Assembly (NCBI GenBank): GCA_964343805.1
Contig: CAYFLR010000029.1
Coordinates: 1-64,000 of the forward strand
Reading direction: 5' to 3'
From: CAYFLR01 sp964343805
GTDB taxonomy: Bacteria; Bdellovibrionota_B; Oligoflexia; CAYFLR01
Length of the DNA stretch: 64,000 nucleotides
Each line of letters starts with the position of its first letter. Position 1 is the stretch's first letter. The notes under the pieces were generated by a model. The model was not told where the DNA came from. It ran no database searches and saw only the letters and a program-made list of their open reading frames with translations. Below, piece by piece: positions 7,979 to 16,092 of the stretch. Made by a program: the position numbers and the translations under genes.

Positions 7979-9847
7979 CTATCTTAGAGCCAAAGCTAAA
8001 TCAAACCTTTTTGTTTGTAGGTGGATGACCTTTTCTAATGGGGGAAGTTGGGCTCTCGATTTTCCTTTAATTTGTTGTAAGTTCCTCAATGCCCCATTGA
8101 GGTCCTGTTGGAGATAGGCCGTAAGCGCTTTAAAGTATTTAGCTCTAGTGGAATTCCTTTTTTGTTTGAGAGATTCACTGGCTTCTTTTAAATACCCTAG
8201 CTTCAATAGACAAATGGTATCTAAGTAAGTTAAATGAGCATCTTCTAGCATCAAATTCGGATGGGAAAGTAACATTTTGAGAGTTTGGGCATATTTTTTC
8301 TGTTGAAAAGTTAGCCATACTTTTTCGCTATAGGTGGAGCTAAACCCTCCTGGGGCAAAATTACGTGGAATTAAATCATCCAAATTGATTTTTAGTTCCT
8401 GATCTAAAGGCGGTTTATATTCATCTTCCCAGTAATAGGATAAGCGGTCATAAGCGGCCTGACCTTCTGGGATTAAATATTGGGGATGAGAAAGGTAGAA
8501 CTTATAGCTCATCTGATACCAATGCTTCATTTTTTCTTTGAGTGTTTTATAGGTGGAATAATGAAAGAGAGGTAGAAACAAAGATTCTTTTTTAAACTCC
8601 TGATACACCGTTTCAAACCATTTTCCTGTTAGATAAGAGCCGACCACTAAAACCTCAGGGTCAGCAGTTAGGAACAACTCCTTTGCTTTTCTTTCAATAA
8701 GTCTCAAGTAACTCAATTTAAATTTTTTTAGTTTGAACTTATCCTTACTCTTATCGAGGGCGGTTGAAAGTCCCTTTACTTCAAAACGAGCGAGAGTTAA
8801 GAAGGCGGGGGCTCGACGGGATAGATTGGCTTCCCTGATATAATCATAGGCCAACTTAATGTCTTTGGCGTCTTTTGACAAAACGGCAATTTTAGCAAGC
8901 ACATCTGCCATCTCATGATCTGACAGTTTGGGATATTTTTTTAATAGGTGTCGATATAAGGAGAGTGCTGAAGATTTATCTTTCCACGGTGCCAGTTTTT
9001 CTGCAAATCGTCCAATTTCACTGCGATTACATAAATTGCGTTGGATACAAAACTGTTGAGAGGCTTCATGCATACTAAGAGTGTCATCTAACTCCATATA
9101 GAGTTCTAATGCATCTAAAAAGGATCTTTTAATGACTCGATTAACTTGACTAAGGAGTCCAAGGTTGTGATACAGCTTAGCAGCTTTTTTCAATTGCATG
9201 GTTTTTCGAAGATGTTTTGCTGCTCTAAGTAAGAAGGCTTGTTCTTTAAGAGAAACAGCCTGAGCATGTCCCGTTATGATCTGAGCAGCCTCTTCATAGA
9301 TATAGCCCTGTAGACATCTAGAATTGGATATTTGGCGATCAAATTGCCTTAGATGTTTCAATGATAATAATCCCTTACTTTTTAGCCGATAGAATTTGAC
9401 CGCCACCTGAGATTCTTTGGGGAGATCTTTGATGTTTTTTGCATCATGCTGCTTTAAAAATCGAAGTACAGCTTTTATTTCTCTGGTCTGTTTGAAAATC
9501 CGCCCCCCTTTTTTAGGTGATTTCATTTGGCTAAGGAGGTTGCTAAGAGAATCTAGGGTCCGAGAGTATTGATCCTTTGACGATTCCAAGTCGATAATGG
9601 ATGTGAACCGCTTGAAATCCCTATACAACTGATCCGAGGTGGAAAGTCCCACCCGATTTGAGAATTTGTAGTTGGTATCTACTAAAGAACATTGAAGAAC
9701 TTGAAGAAAAGAAGGGGTTGTTTGCTCTTTATAAAGGAACTGTTTAAGGGGGACTTTTTCTGTCTCTTTTTGTTTTTGTACCGCTCCAAGGGATGTGTTG
9801 ATTAGGATTGCCACAAATAGTAGGCAAAAATAGGTCTTAAAATTCAT
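7979..9847 (-). CDS. Large secreted alpha-helical repeat (TPR-like) protein
   Basis: 622 residues with a signal peptide (about 1-21, ending SLGA). The remainder is rich in Leu, Lys, Tyr and Ala in a pattern of helical hairpins, for example segments ending in AAKLYHNLGLLSQ and ALSLYRHLLKKYPKLS, resembling degenerate TPR or Sel1-type repeats. No catalytic motif was identified. The gene lies between envelope protein genes and is probably periplasmic. A soluble lytic transglycosylase superhelix was considered, but the catalytic glutamate motif is not seen. Confidence 0.75.
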   Translation of the reverse strand: MNFKTYFCLLFVAILINTSLGAVQKQKETEKVPLKQFLYKEQTTPSFLQVLQCSLVDTNYKFSNRVGLSTSDQLYRDFKRFTSIIDLESSKDQYSRTLDSLSNLLSQMKSPKKGGRIFKQTREIKAVLRFLKQHDAKNIKDLPKESQVAVKFYRLKSKGLLSLKHLRQFDRQISNSRCLQGYIYEEAAQIITGHAQAVSLKEQAFLLRAAKHLRKTMQLKKAAKLYHNLGLLSQVNRVIKRSFLDALELYMELDDTLSMHEASQQFCIQRNLCNRSEIGRFAEKLAPWKDKSSALSLYRHLLKKYPKLSDHEMADVLAKIAVLSKDAKDIKLAYDYIREANLSRRAPAFLTLARFEVKGLSTALDKSKDKFKLKKFKLSYLRLIERKAKELFLTADPEVLVVGSYLTGKWFETVYQEFKKESLFLPLFHYSTYKTLKEKMKHWYQMSYKFYLSHPQYLIPEGQAAYDRLSYYWEDEYKPPLDQELKINLDDLIPRNFAPGGFSSTYSEKVWLTFQQKKYAQTLKMLLSHPNLMLEDAHLTYLDTICLLKLGYLKEASESLKQKRNSTRAKYFKALTAYLQQDLNGALRNLQQIKGKSRAQLPPLEKVIHLQTKRFDLALALR

Positions 9848-9933
9848 ACGCCCTATCCATTTAGTGTTGTTTTAATATGGGATATTATAATTATTGTACC
9901 GTATAAGAGGAAACGGCGTCAATGACCTTGGGG

Positions 9934-10594
9934 TTAAAGTTGGTAGCCCAGTATTCCAACCCATTCATATTCGGTGTGATATCCGTATTTATAGTTGTAT
10001 TCACTTACCTTTTTAGCAACGGGGTAGGTTCCTTCGCCTGCAAGGTATAAATTATCTCCAATTTTGAAGGCAAATCCTACCAGTCCACTCAATTGATTCG
10101 CTTCATTTTCAAAGTAAGGTAGCTGTCTGAGCAGTTTTGTTTCCTCGGTTTCCAGTTTTGATGCCGGAGTTCCATAATTGGGGTTAGCTCNNNNNNNNNN
10201 AAGATCTGTATCGAACAGCCACCCCAAGATAGATACGCATGCTTTCGGTGGAAGAGGCGGTTAAGTCTTCAGAGGTAAATAGTTCGTGTTTAAAAGATCC
10301 CCATATGTCCCAGGTGGTGAAGAAAGAGGCTCCAAATACCGGAGTATAATTAAGTTCGGGATTGACCACATAAACAGTATCTATACCACCATAAAAATCA
10401 TGGGTGAGTAAATGACTCAAGGATAGTTTAAAAAACCTTCCAGTGTAGTCTTTTTTATTATCGACTCCCTTGGTTATATTTTTAATGCTGGTTCCACCAA
10501 ATCCCATCTGCAGCATCACAGCATGCAAAGGGGATTGCCAACTCACCATTAAGCCAAACGAAAGGATAAGAGCAAAGTAAATATATTTCTTCAT
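9934..10594 (-). CDS. Outer-membrane beta-barrel-like protein, interrupted by an assembly gap
   Basis: A signal peptide (cleavage near PLHA) is followed by alternating aromatic/polar segments typical of small barrels (GRFFKLSLSHLL, GGIDTVYVV, WDIWGSFKHELF, MRIYLGVAVRYR). The last residues are VGILGYQL. The N-run at 10191-10200 separates the two halves, which lie in different frames when the gap is taken as 10 bases. A gap length that is a multiple of 3 joins them. Around 210-220 residues in total. Function unknown; the barrel assignment is moderate. Confidence 0.65.
10191..10200. other. Assembly gap (10 N) inside the barrel-like gene
   Basis: The upstream frame ends ...AVRYRS and the downstream frame resumes ANPNYGTPASK. 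Joining them needs a gap length divisible by 3, so the 10 N are a placeholder. Confidence 0.85.
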
Positions 10595-10642
10595 TCTTTA
10601 ATAATAATATAAAAACCGATTAATTACATTAAATAACAGAAA

Positions 10643-11677
10643 TCAGCCTTCTTGCAGGGTCACTTCTTTTCGAGCAATCATCTCTCTCAGTTGGTTGAGA
10701 ATAATAACTTTGCTTTCCTCTGCTCGTTCACGGATCTGTTTCCGTCCTTTTGTGCTATTTTGAAGTGCAGACAGTGTGTCTTTGATAATGGCTTGATTTC
10801 TAGAATTTTGCTCTGGAATAATCAATTCAGCCATTTTATCTCCCGTTATGAGTAGGAAATGAGCGATGGTTTTGGGATCGAACTCAGAGAAGAGTGATTT
10901 GATACCCCGGTCATCCATTTTGAAAATTGAGGCGGGTGTGACATGCCTTTTGGCAATAGCAGATTGTAAATCTTGGTTCTCCGCCAATGAAGAGAGAAAT
11001 TCCTTCTCGTCATCCTCTCCCATATTGCCTAATAACTCTAAAATGTAGCTCACTCCATCTCTAATAGGATTACCATCTTGCTTTTCTAATGTTGATACAA
11101 ACTGATTCAGAGTTTTACCAATGTATTGGGGGGTGAACTCTTGAATTTTGGAAAAACCTTGATAAAGGTCTTTACGTTGGTCGGTTGGGACATCTTCTAG
11201 CATATGCTTTCTTCTTTTGGGAGGGAGTAAAGACAATATAGCTGCAGACTGATCATTGGGAGCTTTGATTATGTAAGAGAGTAATACACTGTTATCACAA
11301 GTGGACAGTGCTGATAGCATCTCATCATCTCCGATGGTCTGGGCAATTTTTCTTTCAAATTCAAATTTGGAAATGAGTTGATGCATGGCACTTATGATGG
11401 CTTCATAAGGTGCCGCTCGTTGCTCCTTCCCCTTAAAGCGTTCGATGAGCTGATTGATGGTTGGTTCTAAGAGACTTTCAATAAAGGCAGAACGTTTTGA
11501 TCCAAGTAATTTCAATATTCCTAATACTGTGGAAGTTCCTCTCTCCTGCTGTAATAAATCGTCAATGCACTTGGATAGGGCATAGGCATTCTTATTTTCA
11601 GTAATAGTTTGAATGAAATAGGTAACAAAGTCTTCATCATTTCTTTCAATGAAAATCCTATCTGCTGATTCGCTCAC
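10643..11677 (-). CDS. Soluble FliG-like motor protein
   Basis: 344 residues, cytoplasmic, no TM. The C-terminal ~90 residues match the FliG torque domain layout: IFKMDDRGIKSLFSEFD, then NSRNQAIIKDTL at the place of the FliG torque helix, then IRERAEESK...QLREMIARKE. One Arg and one acidic residue of the FliG charged set align, while the second Asp of the usual DD pair is Thr. The protein is clearly a paralogue of the C-terminal half of 16093-18280 (DPKTxAHFL, RAEESK). FliG couples stators to the rotor ring in flagella; the same role here is inferred from the motA/motB genes transcribed divergently next door. It could be a second rotor subunit or a regulator of the membrane-anchored one. Confidence 0.8.
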   Translation of the reverse strand: MSESADRIFIERNDEDFVTYFIQTITENKNAYALSKCIDDLLQQERGTSTVLGILKLLGSKRSAFIESLLEPTINQLIERFKGKEQRAAPYEAIISAMHQLISKFEFERKIAQTIGDDEMLSALSTCDNSVLLSYIIKAPNDQSAAILSLLPPKRRKHMLEDVPTDQRKDLYQGFSKIQEFTPQYIGKTLNQFVSTLEKQDGNPIRDGVSYILELLGNMGEDDEKEFLSSLAENQDLQSAIAKRHVTPASIFKMDDRGIKSLFSEFDPKTIAHFLLITGDKMAELIIPEQNSRNQAIIKDTLSALQNSTKGRKQIRERAEESKVIILNQLREMIARKEVTLQEG

Positions 11678-11848
11678 CTTGACTCCTTCTAGGATCGAGT
11701 TCTCGATACTCCTCTGTTGATTTCATCGGTTTAGTAAATCGTTTCTTTAGCTTAGAATTTCAAGAATGCTTAAAATTCTACTCACTATCTCGAGTTAAGA
11801 TGGAGTATAATATAGAGTTAGACAATAATATTCACTTTTTATGGAGAT

Positions 11849-12715
11849 TTGACTGACTTGAGCTCTTCAGAGGAAAAAGAGAAGAAGGGATCCCTTAATC
11901 CACTTTATCAGACTCCTCCTTCGGAAAAGTCAGCGGTGAATCCAGTATTTCGCGAAGCTGAGCGAGATCTTCGTGAGCAGGAAATAGAGAGAGGGTATCA
12001 AATTTCTTGGATACGAGCTCGGGTTAACCTGTTGAAGACTATCGCCAGTGGAGGAGGAGACCGCCGTAGACCCACTTATTACATAGGCTTTATAATTGTT
12101 GCGGTTCTATTATTGATTGCCGGCTATAGAGCGGTGCAGAAATACAATCAAGCGGTGGGATTAAAGCAGTTAAAATACAAACAGGTCATTTTAACCATGC
12201 ACTATACCCATGACTTAGCAAAAATAAAGGAAGCTCATATTATTCGTGATGCAGTGATTTTACCTCCAAAAGGTTACCTCTTTTTTCATTATTACCCCAG
12301 AGTTTCAGGTTATTTGTATGCTCTCCATGCCAAAGCTAATCATATTCAGCATGTGGCAACCACCAACTTCTTAAAACAGCGAAGAAGGATCTTTTTTGAA
12401 GTGCAAGATCTAGATCTCTTTTTTCCAAATACTGATGAGGAACCCAATAAAGTTGTGAGGGTAAAAAATAAATTATTAGTCTCCGGTGAAAATGTCATAA
12501 CATATGGCTTATCAGATTTGTCTGAGGGCCATCATATGTTTTGCTTAATATTGCTGTCACAGAAGGATAGTATTGAAGAAGTAATTAGAGAGCAAAGGGT
12601 TGATTTAGGAAAGCATGCTTTTCCTTATAACTGTCGTCAAGTTTTGATTGATGAACTAGGAAAAGAGAAACCTATATCACTGCCTTATAGGATAGAATTG
12701 GATAATAATAATTAA
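11849..12715 (+). CDS. Single-pass membrane protein, first gene of the MotAB-like operon
   Basis: Not recognised. 288 residues: a charged cytoplasmic N-terminus of about 90 residues, one TM at about 89-108 (YIGFIIVAVLLLIAGY) and a mixed beta periplasmic domain to the end. The start is uncertain. TTG at 11849 lies only 2 nt after GGAG (11843-11846), whereas a second in-frame TTG at 11858 has 11 nt spacing. The stop is a few bases before motA, so it is probably an operon partner of the stator and rotor genes. The topology (short cytoplasmic tail, periplasmic fold) would suit a protein stabilising the motor in the inner membrane; that is inference. Confidence 0.72.
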   Translation: MTDLSSSEEKEKKGSLNPLYQTPPSEKSAVNPVFREAERDLREQEIERGYQISWIRARVNLLKTIASGGGDRRRPTYYIGFIIVAVLLLIAGYRAVQKYNQAVGLKQLKYKQVILTMHYTHDLAKIKEAHIIRDAVILPPKGYLFFHYYPRVSGYLYALHAKANHIQHVATTNFLKQRRRIFFEVQDLDLFFPNTDEEPNKVVRVKNKLLVSGENVITYGLSDLSEGHHMFCLILLSQKDSIEEVIREQRVDLGKHAFPYNCRQVLIDELGKEKPISLPYRIELDNNN

Positions 12716-12730
12716 GTAGTGAGGGATTTT

Positions 12731-13501
12731 ATGCCAACTGCATTTATGGGCCTGGTATCCATGGTGGTCATTCTAGTGGGGTCACTGTTTTTTAGTGCTG
12801 AAAACGTGATGATGTATGTGGCCCCCCTTAGTTTTATTATTGTAATGGGATGTACAGTAGGTTCTGCATTTCTTCAATTTCCATTTCAAGAGCTCAAAAT
12901 GATGGTTTCTGGAATGAAAAGGAGTCTTTTCGGCAAAGTTCCTCCCTATGAAAAGATAGTGAAAGAGCTAGTTGAAATAGCTATAGCTGTAAAAAGTAAC
13001 AAACCGATGGATGAGATCAAGGGTATGACCAAAGACACTCTGACCACTCAAGGGCTAGTATTAATTGAAAATGAACTTCCACTAGATAAGATTTACTATA
13101 TTTTGAATCAACAGCTCATTGTGATGCAAACCGATGATAAAAAAGTCTCCAATATGTTCTCGTCCCTGGGAAAGTTACCACCTACCTTTGGAATGATGGG
13201 AACTGTAATTGGTCTAGTCGGTTTATTAGGTAGTATTGGAGGAGAAGGGGGGGGGAATATTGGTACCTCCATGGCGATAGCGCTTATCACAACTTTATAC
13301 GGAGTTATCATTGCCAACTTTATGTTTGATCCAGTGGCCTCTAACCTAAAGTTAAAACAAGAACATATGCTGACAGCTCAAAAAATTATTTTAAAAGGCA
13401 TGGTGTTGGCTGCAGATCCTAATGTAACCACGATTGAGATCCAAGAGGTTCTCAATGCTTATCTGAACGAAGAGAAAAAAGTGGATGTTATTAAAATATA
13501 A
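12731..13501 (+). CDS. motA: Stator subunit MotA/PomA-type
   Basis: Inner-membrane ion-channel subunit that with MotB converts ion flow into torque. Four TMs are visible: two at the N-terminus (about 2-50), a cytoplasmic loop of about 95 residues, then TM3 with the family signature PPTFGMMGTVIGLVGLLG and TM4 with MAIALITTLYGVIIANFMF. The length of 256 matches PomA-type MotA. An upstream in-frame GTG at 12719 exists, but the ATG at 12731 has AGGG (12722-12725) 5 nt before it and is preferred. The MotA signature in TM3/TM4 separates it from ExbB/TolQ. Confidence 0.93.
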   Translation: MPTAFMGLVSMVVILVGSLFFSAENVMMYVAPLSFIIVMGCTVGSAFLQFPFQELKMMVSGMKRSLFGKVPPYEKIVKELVEIAIAVKSNKPMDEIKGMTKDTLTTQGLVLIENELPLDKIYYILNQQLIVMQTDDKKVSNMFSSLGKLPPTFGMMGTVIGLVGLLGSIGGEGGGNIGTSMAIALITTLYGVIIANFMFDPVASNLKLKQEHMLTAQKIILKGMVLAADPNVTTIEIQEVLNAYLNEEKKVDVIKI

Positions 13502-13510
13502 TAAATTTAA

Positions 13511-14359
13511 ATGGTTATAAGTATGGCTGAAGAAGAGAACAGCTCAATAGAAGAAGAGGATGCTCAGGAACAGGAGGAGGTGGAAGAGGGTGCGCCCATG
13601 TGGATCGTCAGTTATGGCGATATGATGACCCTTCTTCTCTGTTTCTTCATTTTATATTTTCAGATGGATACCACCAATGGAATGCGAGAGGTGGCAGAAA
13701 AAAATTCAGTGATATCTGATGTGGAGGCCAAATCTATTTCGGATCGCAGGATCAAAGAGAAAGATCAAGAGCTAAAGATAATTCAAAAACTGATACAAAA
13801 ACACAAGCAAGAACCCAAGGACAAGCAGTCAGCCAAAACAGAGCAAACTCAAACTCAATCAATCAGTAAGCAAATGGTAACCATTTTAAGGAAAAACCTA
13901 AAGGATACTACCATTAAGATGGTGGCTTCTACTAATAAAGTGGAACTTACCTTACCTGCAGAGTCTTATTTTGCACGAGGTAAGGCGAAACTGTTTAAAA
14001 AGAAGCGTCCTGTTTTTCATAAGATTGTAGATGTATTAAAAGATATCAAAAAGAATAAAAAGAAGGATATTTCCTTTGTAGAGGTTGAGGGACATTCGGA
14101 TGATATTATCATTCAAGGTTGGCTTTCTCGTTATTTTCCAAGCAATTGGGAGCTCTCCTCGGCTCGTGCTTCGGCCATTGTACGAATTTTTCGTAAAGCG
14201 GGGCTGAAAACTGATTACCGTGTGATTGGTCTAGCTCATACTAAACCCTTGGTGCCTAATATTTCTGAAAGAAATCGATCTTTGAATAGGAGGGTTGTTG
14301 TTAGAATTCGATTTGGAGGTAAAGAAACCGGTAAGATCATCAAACAGGATTTACTATAG
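13511..14359 (+). CDS. motB: Stator subunit MotB-type with OmpA-like domain
   Basis: 282 residues: a strongly acidic N-terminus (about 1-28), one TM with the ion-binding aspartate in the signature SYGDMMTLLLCFF (Asp37), a Lys/Gln-rich linker of about 70 residues and a C-terminal OmpA/MotB peptidoglycan-binding domain (about 150-275) with NWELSSARA and RNRSLNRRVVVRI. It anchors the stator to the cell wall. A second ATG at 13523 gives a plausible shorter start, placing the Asp at residue 33. It follows motA by 9 bp. The acidic N-terminal tail is longer than in flagellar MotB. Confidence 0.93.
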   Translation: MVISMAEEENSSIEEEDAQEQEEVEEGAPMWIVSYGDMMTLLLCFFILYFQMDTTNGMREVAEKNSVISDVEAKSISDRRIKEKDQELKIIQKLIQKHKQEPKDKQSAKTEQTQTQSISKQMVTILRKNLKDTTIKMVASTNKVELTLPAESYFARGKAKLFKKKRPVFHKIVDVLKDIKKNKKKDISFVEVEGHSDDIIIQGWLSRYFPSNWELSSARASAIVRIFRKAGLKTDYRVIGLAHTKPLVPNISERNRSLNRRVVVRIRFGGKETGKIIKQDLL

Positions 14360-14380
14360 TTTTGAGGATAATGGATCATT

Positions 14381-15964
14381 ATGACTGCTAAAGGTTTAAC
14401 CCTATTATTCTTATTATTCCTATTTACTAAACATTCATATGCTCAGACTTTTATGGAGCATCTTGGTTATCGGGTTATGATCGTGTGTGATCGTATGCCT
14501 GGGGTCGAAGAAGAGATCCGTTTGTTTTTAAAGCGTCACCCAAAAATCAATATTGTTCCCATCACTAGAAGCATGGTTTATAAAAAAAGCAAAAAGGAGA
14601 GTGACCCTCTTAAAGAGTTTGTTGAGCGACTGGGTTTGCAAGTAAATATAAAGGGGTATGAGCTAGAAAAGATTGGACAGCTCTACAATTTAGATTGGGT
14701 CTTTCATATATTTTTTAACAAAAAGAAAATTAATATAGTTTTGTACTCAGCTAAGATGCCTATCTATGTCGGATTTAGTTTAGTCCAAGAGTTTACTTTA
14801 AAGCAGGAAGAAGATATTTTTTACTTTTTAGTGGAGCGGAGTAAAGAAATCCTCGAACTCTTTTGGGATCAATGGCCACTTTTTAAAACCAAGTTAATTA
14901 AATCGATCCATCCTGATTATTTGAAAATTAAGCTAGGTACATGGAATAGCAATATACACCATGAGAGCACTCCAGTAATTTTTGACACTCAGGGCCTCTT
15001 GTCTCAATTTATGCCATTAGGAAAGTCTCTTTCTGAACCAAGTAATACTGCTGTTAAAAATATTTCTTTACCTCATAAAGCCTCTGCCAACAGGTTTATA
15101 ATAGGATTTAAAACAAGTGAAATAACATCTCATGAGTTGATATCTAGAATAAAAACTAGACACATTAACAAAGATGATATGGTCATTCTCGCCAATGAGA
15201 ATGTATTCATAAAAGAGGAAAAGGAGGGGTACTCTCTAAATTATGGCCTCATACCCTTTAAAAGGGGAGAGAATGGTTATGATGGATGGACTAAAGCATA
15301 CAAAATAGATGATGAACCTTCTCATATCCCCCTTCAATTTCCAGAATTGCAATTGGGTGCGATGAGTCGGGTCTTTGCATCTGGAGTGGAGAAAGTGAGT
15401 GGCTTTGATGGTTGGGTCAGGTTAAATTTTCCTATTGGGAAGCGTCAACTTATTAGTCTCTATCACATTCATGGGTACCAGGGGGGACGCTCAATGAGAT
15501 CCGATAGACCCTCACCTCCAGATAATTTTTTTGAATCGAGGTTTATGTATAGCTTTTTAGTCATTCCCACTCGCCTTTATTATCCTAGTTTTTATGTGGG
15601 AGTGGGGGGAGGATATCACGCTCTGAATCAATATCTATCCCATCCTGATATTATCATTCAACGTTCGGTTGAATGGATGGGGGTTGGCGGTATGCATGTA
15701 GGCCTTAAACTAGATGTAAATAGACATCGTATGTCATTTGAATATGGGTATGATATGGCCTGGGGAGTCGACTTAATGGGCAGTGGTCAGCGTATTAACA
15801 TTGAATACCAGTATCAATGGTCCTTTATTACAAAGTTTTTTGCTAAATATTCAATGGATAACTTCTCTTTTGATTGGGATGACTATGTTAATGCGAGGGT
15901 TGTGAAATTGGAGCTCATTCAAAATTCTGTGGTTGTAGGGTTAAACCGGGAATGGTCGTTATAA
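14381..15964 (+). CDS. Secreted protein with C-terminal outer-membrane barrel-like region
   Basis: 527 residues. The signal peptide ends at SYA/Q (about 21). The N-terminal half is a mixed alpha/beta periplasmic domain. From about residue 330 the sequence switches to alternating aromatic beta-strands (WVRLNFPIGKRQLISLYHI, YPSFYVGVGGGYHAL, RINIEYQYQWSF), as in an outer-membrane barrel, but it ends in Leu rather than Phe or Tyr. Its position between motB and the FliF/FliG-like gene suggests it links the inner-membrane motor to the outer membrane. No homologue was recognised. Confidence 0.72.
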   Translation: MTAKGLTLLFLLFLFTKHSYAQTFMEHLGYRVMIVCDRMPGVEEEIRLFLKRHPKINIVPITRSMVYKKSKKESDPLKEFVERLGLQVNIKGYELEKIGQLYNLDWVFHIFFNKKKINIVLYSAKMPIYVGFSLVQEFTLKQEEDIFYFLVERSKEILELFWDQWPLFKTKLIKSIHPDYLKIKLGTWNSNIHHESTPVIFDTQGLLSQFMPLGKSLSEPSNTAVKNISLPHKASANRFIIGFKTSEITSHELISRIKTRHINKDDMVILANENVFIKEEKEGYSLNYGLIPFKRGENGYDGWTKAYKIDDEPSHIPLQFPELQLGAMSRVFASGVEKVSGFDGWVRLNFPIGKRQLISLYHIHGYQGGRSMRSDRPSPPDNFFESRFMYSFLVIPTRLYYPSFYVGVGGGYHALNQYLSHPDIIIQRSVEWMGVGGMHVGLKLDVNRHRMSFEYGYDMAWGVDLMGSGQRINIEYQYQWSFITKFFAKYSMDNFSFDWDDYVNARVVKLELIQNSVVVGLNREWSL

Positions 15965-16092
15965 ACTAATTATCTATTGTTATTAAATGGTTAGGTGTGT
16001 ATAGCCCTAAAATATCTAAAGGAATAATTCTAAAGGTCGAGGAGATAGGTTGACAAGGTAAAAGAATAATTTTCAAATGGATTTGAAAGATT

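Noticed and set aside
12731..14359. MotAB-like pair as part of a Zorya defence system or as ExbBD/TolQR
   Set aside because: MotA has the four-TM PomA-type pattern and normal length without the long Zorya tail, MotB has the OmpA domain, and the neighbours are FliG-like rather than Zorya helicase/nuclease genes.
16050..16078. Promoter from TTGACA at 16050 with TCAAAT 17 bp downstream
   Set aside because: The -10 is weak and the resulting leader would be too short for a ribosome site; not listed as a feature.
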